Source: a bacterium
Lineage (GTDB): Bacteria > Pseudomonadota > Gammaproteobacteria > Burkholderiales > Burkholderiaceae_C
Assembly: GCA_030824555.1 (NCBI GenBank)
Contig: JAVBXK010000078.1
Location: forward strand, 1-36,164
Length of the DNA stretch: 36,164 nt
Direction of reading: 5' to 3'
Positions 33,542-36,164 of this stretch are shown in pieces (the first letter of the stretch is position 1; each line of letters opens with the position of its first letter). The position numbers and the translations under genes are program-made. The notes below the pieces were generated by a model that was not told where the DNA came from, did no database searches, and worked only from the letters and a program-made list of their open reading frames with translations.

Positions 33542-34283
33542 GTTTGCCTCCGTGGGGAGCCGGTGCGCGCTGCGCATCGATGATCAGTGCCAAGGTCACG
33601 GCCACGGCAATGGCCACCACGATGTTCAGCTTGAGCGGCAGGGCCCACGCCGTGACGGCCGCCATGCCTGACACTGCCATGGACACGGTACGCAGCGGCG
33701 AGGTGGCCAGCGACAGCATCACCCCCAGCAACGCCAGGATGCCCGCAAACCCCAGCCCCCAGTGCGTGGGGATGACGTTGGCCAGCGCGATGCCCGTCAG
33801 GCTGGCGCCCATCCAGGCCACGTAATTGACCGCGCAGTTGCCCATCAGGTAGGCCTGCTGGGCCTGCAACTCGCTGGCAGGGGTGGCCGCATCGGGGTGG
33901 TGCGGGAAGCGCCTTGAAAAAAACACGTAGCTCAGGTCGGCGGTGAGGTAGCCCGTGACCAGGCGTTCGCGCAGCGGCATGTGCATGACGTAAGGACGCA
34001 AGTGGGCCGAAAACACCACGAACCGCAGGTTGACGCAAAAAGCCGTGGTCAGGATGACCCACAGTGGTGCCCCGGCCGCGATCAGCGGTATGGCCGCCAG
34101 TTGCGCGCTGCCAGCAAACACCAGCAGGGTCATGGCCACAGCCTCGACGGCGCTCATGCCCGAGTTGATCATGGCCACACCGGTCATCAGCCCCCATGCG
34201 CCGATCCCTGTGGCCACACTGGCCAGGTCGCGCACGCCAATGCGGAATTCCGGGTGGCGGTAGTAGGCGGGTCTCAGGAACAT
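33534..34283 (-). CDS. azlC: AzlC-family branched-chain amino acid exporter large subunit
   Basis: A 249-residue membrane protein with about six to eight helices. Family marks are GIGAWGLMTGVAMINSGMS, LLVFAGSAQLAAIPLI, FCVNLRFVVFSAHLRPYV, GYLTADLSYVFFSRRF and MGNCAVNYVAWMGAS. AzlC with AzlD exports branched-chain amino acids and analogues such as 4-azaleucine. ATG 34283 lies seven bases after the fmt stop, so it is likely the third gene of a def-fmt-azlC-azlD operon. An earlier in-frame start would run through the fmt tandem repeat and is rejected. Confidence 0.92.
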   Translation of the reverse strand: MFLRPAYYRHPEFRIGVRDLASVATGIGAWGLMTGVAMINSGMSAVEAVAMTLLVFAGSAQLAAIPLIAAGAPLWVILTTAFCVNLRFVVFSAHLRPYVMHMPLRERLVTGYLTADLSYVFFSRRFPHHPDAATPASELQAQQAYLMGNCAVNYVAWMGASLTGIALANVIPTHWGLGFAGILALLGVMLSLATSPLRTVSMAVSGMAAVTAWALPLKLNIVVAIAVAVTLALIIDAQRAPAPHGGKHD

Positions 34284-34290
34284 GGGCGGA

Positions 34291-35352
34291 TCAGGCGCGG
34301 GTGCCTGGCGTTTCAGCCAAGGCACCACCCAGTACATCACCCAACACGTCGCCCAGCACGTCACCCAGCACGTCACCCACGGCCACGGGGCAGCCGCGCA
34401 GGAAGTCGGCTGCGGCCAGGCGCTTGCCGCCTGCGCGTTGCAAATGGGTGAGCGTCAGCACGCCCTGCCCGGTTTGCACCGTGATACCAGTCTCATTTAT
34501 ATGTAAAACAGTGCCATTTCGCTTTTCTGTATTGAAAACTTTGCTATCAATTGAGTGCGATTCCTCGGTGAAGGGCTGTGCGCCCCATATTTTCAGCGTG
34601 TCACTCCGCCAGTGGGTGCTGGCACCGGGGAAGGGGTCGAACGCGCGCACGCGCCGTGCAATGGCTGTGGCGCTGTCAGCCCAGTTGATGGTGCTTTCAG
34701 CTTTTTCTATCTTGTGTGCGTAGGTCACGCCTTCTGCCGGTTGGGGTGTGCGGGTCAACCCGCCACAGGCGGCCAGCTCCAGCGTTTCCACCATCAGGCG
34801 CCCCCCCAAGGCTGCCAGCCGGTCGTGCAGGGTGGTGGTGGTGTCCGTTGCAGAAATGGCCAGCCGTTCGGTCACCAGCATGTCGCCCGTGTCCAGCCCG
34901 GCGTCCATTTGCATGATGGTCACACCGGTTTCGGCATCGCCCGCTTCAATGGCCCGGTGGATGGGGGCAGCCCCCCGCCAGCGTGGCAGCAGCGAGGCGT
35001 GGATGTTCATGCAGCCCAGGCGTGGCAGGTCCAGCACCCACTGCGGCAGGATGAGGCCGTAGGCGGCCACCACCAGCACGTCCAGTCGCGCGTCCAGCAG
35101 TGCCTGGCGGGCAGCAGCGGCCTCGTCAGGGTATTTGCCGTCCAACCGCAGGCTGTGGGGTTGTGCCACGGCAATGGCATGGACAAGCGCCCATTGCTTG
35201 ACGGGCGAGGCCTGCAACTTCATGCCGCGACCGGCGGGGCGGTCGGGTTGGCTCAGCACCAGTGGTACGTCGAACCCGGCGGCATGCAATGCGGCCAGTG
35301 CCGTGCAGGCAAATTCCGGGGTGCCAGCAAAACCCACGCGCAACGTGGCCAT
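34291..35352 (-). CDS. fmt: Methionyl-tRNA formyltransferase
   Basis: Fmt formylates initiator Met-tRNA using 10-formyltetrahydrofolate. The N-terminal domain has [20 protein letters not shown], and the catalytic set [15 protein letters not shown] (Asn116, His118) with DAGLDTGDM. The C-terminal OB domain has [19 protein letters not shown] and LQRAGGKR. At 353 residues it is longer than the usual ~315. The excess comes from a repeat-derived loop (about 266-280: [15 protein letters not shown]), roughly ten residues longer than the matching loop in E. coli Fmt, and from a C-terminal tail with four GDVL units. The ATG at 35352 shares a base with the def stop (TGATG). Confidence 0.96.
   Translation of the reverse strand: MATLRVGFAGTPEFACTALAALHAAGFDVPLVLSQPDRPAGRGMKLQASPVKQWALVHAIAVAQPHSLRLDGKYPDEAAAARQALLDARLDVLVVAAYGLILPQWVLDLPRLGCMNIHASLLPRWRGAAPIHRAIEAGDAETGVTIMQMDAGLDTGDMLVTERLAISATDTTTTLHDRLAALGGRLMVETLELAACGGLTRTPQPAEGVTYAHKIEKAESTINWADSATAIARRVRAFDPFPGASTHWRSDTLKIWGAQPFTEESHSIDSKVFNTEKRNGTVLHINETGITVQTGQGVLTLTHLQRAGGKRLAAADFLRGCPVAVGDVLGDVLGDVLGDVLGGALAETPGTRA
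34330..34377 (-). repeat. Four 12-bp tandem units at the 3' end of fmt
   Basis: Four consecutive 12-base units (34330-34341, 34342-34353, 34354-34365, 34366-34377). The last two are identical (CAGCACGTCACC on the plus strand); the first and second each differ from that unit at two positions. They encode [17 protein letters not shown] in Fmt residues 326-342. The number of units could vary between strains without changing the frame. Confidence 0.9.
34490..34560 (-). repeat. TAGC-N18-AAGCG element, copy in fmt
   Basis: On the minus strand TAGC (34546-34543) and AAGCG (34524-34520) are 18 bases apart, followed by AAATGGC and a T-rich stretch. It shares a run with the uvrA copy (TTCAATACAGAAAAGCG). 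It is read in a different frame from the uvrA, udg and cnoX copies, as [13 protein letters not shown]. Confidence 0.75.
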
Positions 35353-35888
35353 CAGTAACGACCTTTGGCCGATGGCGCATTGAGTTGTTCTTCGCGTTCC
35401 TCTTTCAGCAGTTTGGTCTTGATGCGGTTGCGCTTCAAGGGGGACAGGTATTCGACAAACACCTTGCCCATCAGGTGGTCCATTTCGTGCTGGATGCACA
35501 CGGCCAGCATGCCCTCGGCTTCGATGGTTTGCGGGTTGCCGTGGCGGTCAAGCGCTGTCACCGTGACCGCAACCGAGCGTTCCACGCCGTCGTAAATGCC
35601 TGGCACCGACAGGCAACCCTCTTCACCCTTCTGGCGCTCAGGGCTGGCCCAGGTGATGTCGGGGTTGATGAGCACCAGCGGCGCAGGCGTTTCGTCACCC
35701 GTGTCAATGACGATCAGGCGCTGGTGCACATCGACCTGCGTCGCGGCCAAGCCGATGCCTTTGGCCTCGTACATTGTGGCAAACATGTCGTCGATCAGGG
35801 GTTGCAGGGCATCGGTCACGGCCGGTATGGGGGCTGCAACCTTGTGCAGGCGGGGATCGGGGTAACGCAAAATGGGGAGCAGAGGCAT
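35352..35888 (-). CDS. def: Peptide deformylase
   Basis: Def removes the formyl group from nascent proteins, reversing the step started by Fmt. All three metal/active-site motifs are present: [21 protein letters not shown] (metal Cys) and QHEMDHLMG (metal histidines and catalytic Glu). Length 178 is normal. ATG 35888. Its stop overlaps the fmt start (TGATG), so the two are translationally coupled. The 172 bases upstream hold no gene and separate it from a divergent ORF. Confidence 0.97.
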   Translation of the reverse strand: MPLLPILRYPDPRLHKVAAPIPAVTDALQPLIDDMFATMYEAKGIGLAATQVDVHQRLIVIDTGDETPAPLVLINPDITWASPERQKGEEGCLSVPGIYDGVERSVAVTVTALDRHGNPQTIEAEGMLAVCIQHEMDHLMGKVFVEYLSPLKRNRIKTKLLKEEREEQLNAPSAKGRY

Positions 35889-36060
35889 GACAGTGGCGCG
35901 GTTGCGAGGGGGAGAATGTCGTTATTTTCGCCACTTTTGCGTCGGCCCCTGCGTCGCACGTGTCAACGACGTTGCCTCGTCAAGGGCTTGCGCGCAAAAT
36001 CGAAAGCCGTTTGTCAAGATACCGGGGTCTCGCTGTCCCGGTTTTCCAATGCCAGTCCAC

Positions 36061-36164
36061 ATGAAACACCCGCATCGCGCATCTGCTGTCACACCCTTGT
36101 CCTGGCTGGCCGCGTCGGTCAACGCACCACATGGTGGGTGGGGCCTTGCCTGGGGGCGTGCATG
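36061..36164 (+). CDS. Start of a gene cut by the window edge, possibly a LysM protein
   Basis: An open frame begins at ATG 36061 (MKHPHRASAVTPLSWLAASV) and runs 34 codons to the edge without a stop. In many Burkholderiales the gene divergent from def-fmt encodes an exported LysM peptidoglycan-binding protein followed by dprA, and the position fits. The visible residues only weakly resemble a signal peptide, so the identity rests on context alone. A start further downstream beyond the window cannot be excluded. Confidence 0.4.
   Translation, partial: MKHPHRASAVTPLSWLAASVNAPHGGWGLAWGRA

Noticed and set aside
34284-34376. N-terminal extension of AzlC with a Cys/Trp/Val repeat
   Set aside because: It is the shadow of the fmt GDVL tandem repeat read in another frame; the family start is ATG 34283.
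1-36164. tRNA, rRNA, CRISPR arrays, insertion sequences or prophage genes
   Set aside because: None was recognised; no transposase, integrase, regular spacer array or tRNA-like cloverleaf was seen on either strand.

Overview
The window is about 36 kb of GC-rich chromosome carrying densely packed housekeeping genes. Gene content, protein style and order (ssb / MFS / uvrA; def-fmt; purC, purE, purK and a Sua5 gene near fba and pyk; tsaB-rimI-udg; Bug/TctC binding protein; class II Fba; PilZ-free GGDEF/EAL proteins) point to a betaproteobacterium of the order Burkholderiales, most likely Comamonadaceae. This is inference from family knowledge; no rRNA or tRNA is present to confirm it.

Layout. 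1-5402: ssb (cut by the window edge), an MFS exporter, divergent uvrA and a small HTH gene. 5447-7380: an exported alpha-carbonic-anhydrase-like protein with altered active-site residues and an exported beta-propeller. 7421-10810: a LysR regulator, a Bug-type solute-binding protein and an aspartoacylase-like hydrolase fused to a DUF2322-like domain. 10887-14313: tsaB-rimI-udg with 4-base overlaps, then pyrF. 14563-16316: dacB (PBP4) and a SemiSWEET. 16442-18656: two convergent SGNH/GDSL lipoproteins sharing a terminator; the second lacks the catalytic serine. 18856-23920: purE-purK-sua5, cnoX and purC. 24024-27800: a MASE2-GGDEF cyclase, fba and pyk. 28002-30568: an Hpt protein convergent with a REC-PAS-GGDEF-EAL regulator. 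30665-33090: eptA and a PAP2 phosphatase, with a PmrA-like box upstream. 33200-35888: def-fmt-azlC-azlD. 36061 to the end: the start of a further gene.

The most interesting signal is not a gene. Seven short AT-rich elements, about one per 5 kb, share the exact skeleton TAGC-N18-AAGCG followed by GGC/GCC and a T-rich stretch. Four lie in the coding strand of uvrA, udg, fmt and cnoX and one lies antisense in purK, all in frame. Two lie between genes: one supplies the stop codon of pyrF and the other the Shine-Dalgarno region of the PAP2 gene. In UvrA, Udg and CnoX the element is read in the same frame and gives alignable 18-residue peptides in three unrelated proteins. This resembles in principle the Rickettsia palindromic elements that insert in genes, and I know of no named family for it.

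Other points of interest are a 170-bp imperfect inverted repeat between pyrF and udg, a 12-bp tandem repeat encoding GDVL units at the end of fmt, a TetR-like operator before the first SGNH gene, and the likely loss of catalysis in two secreted proteins.
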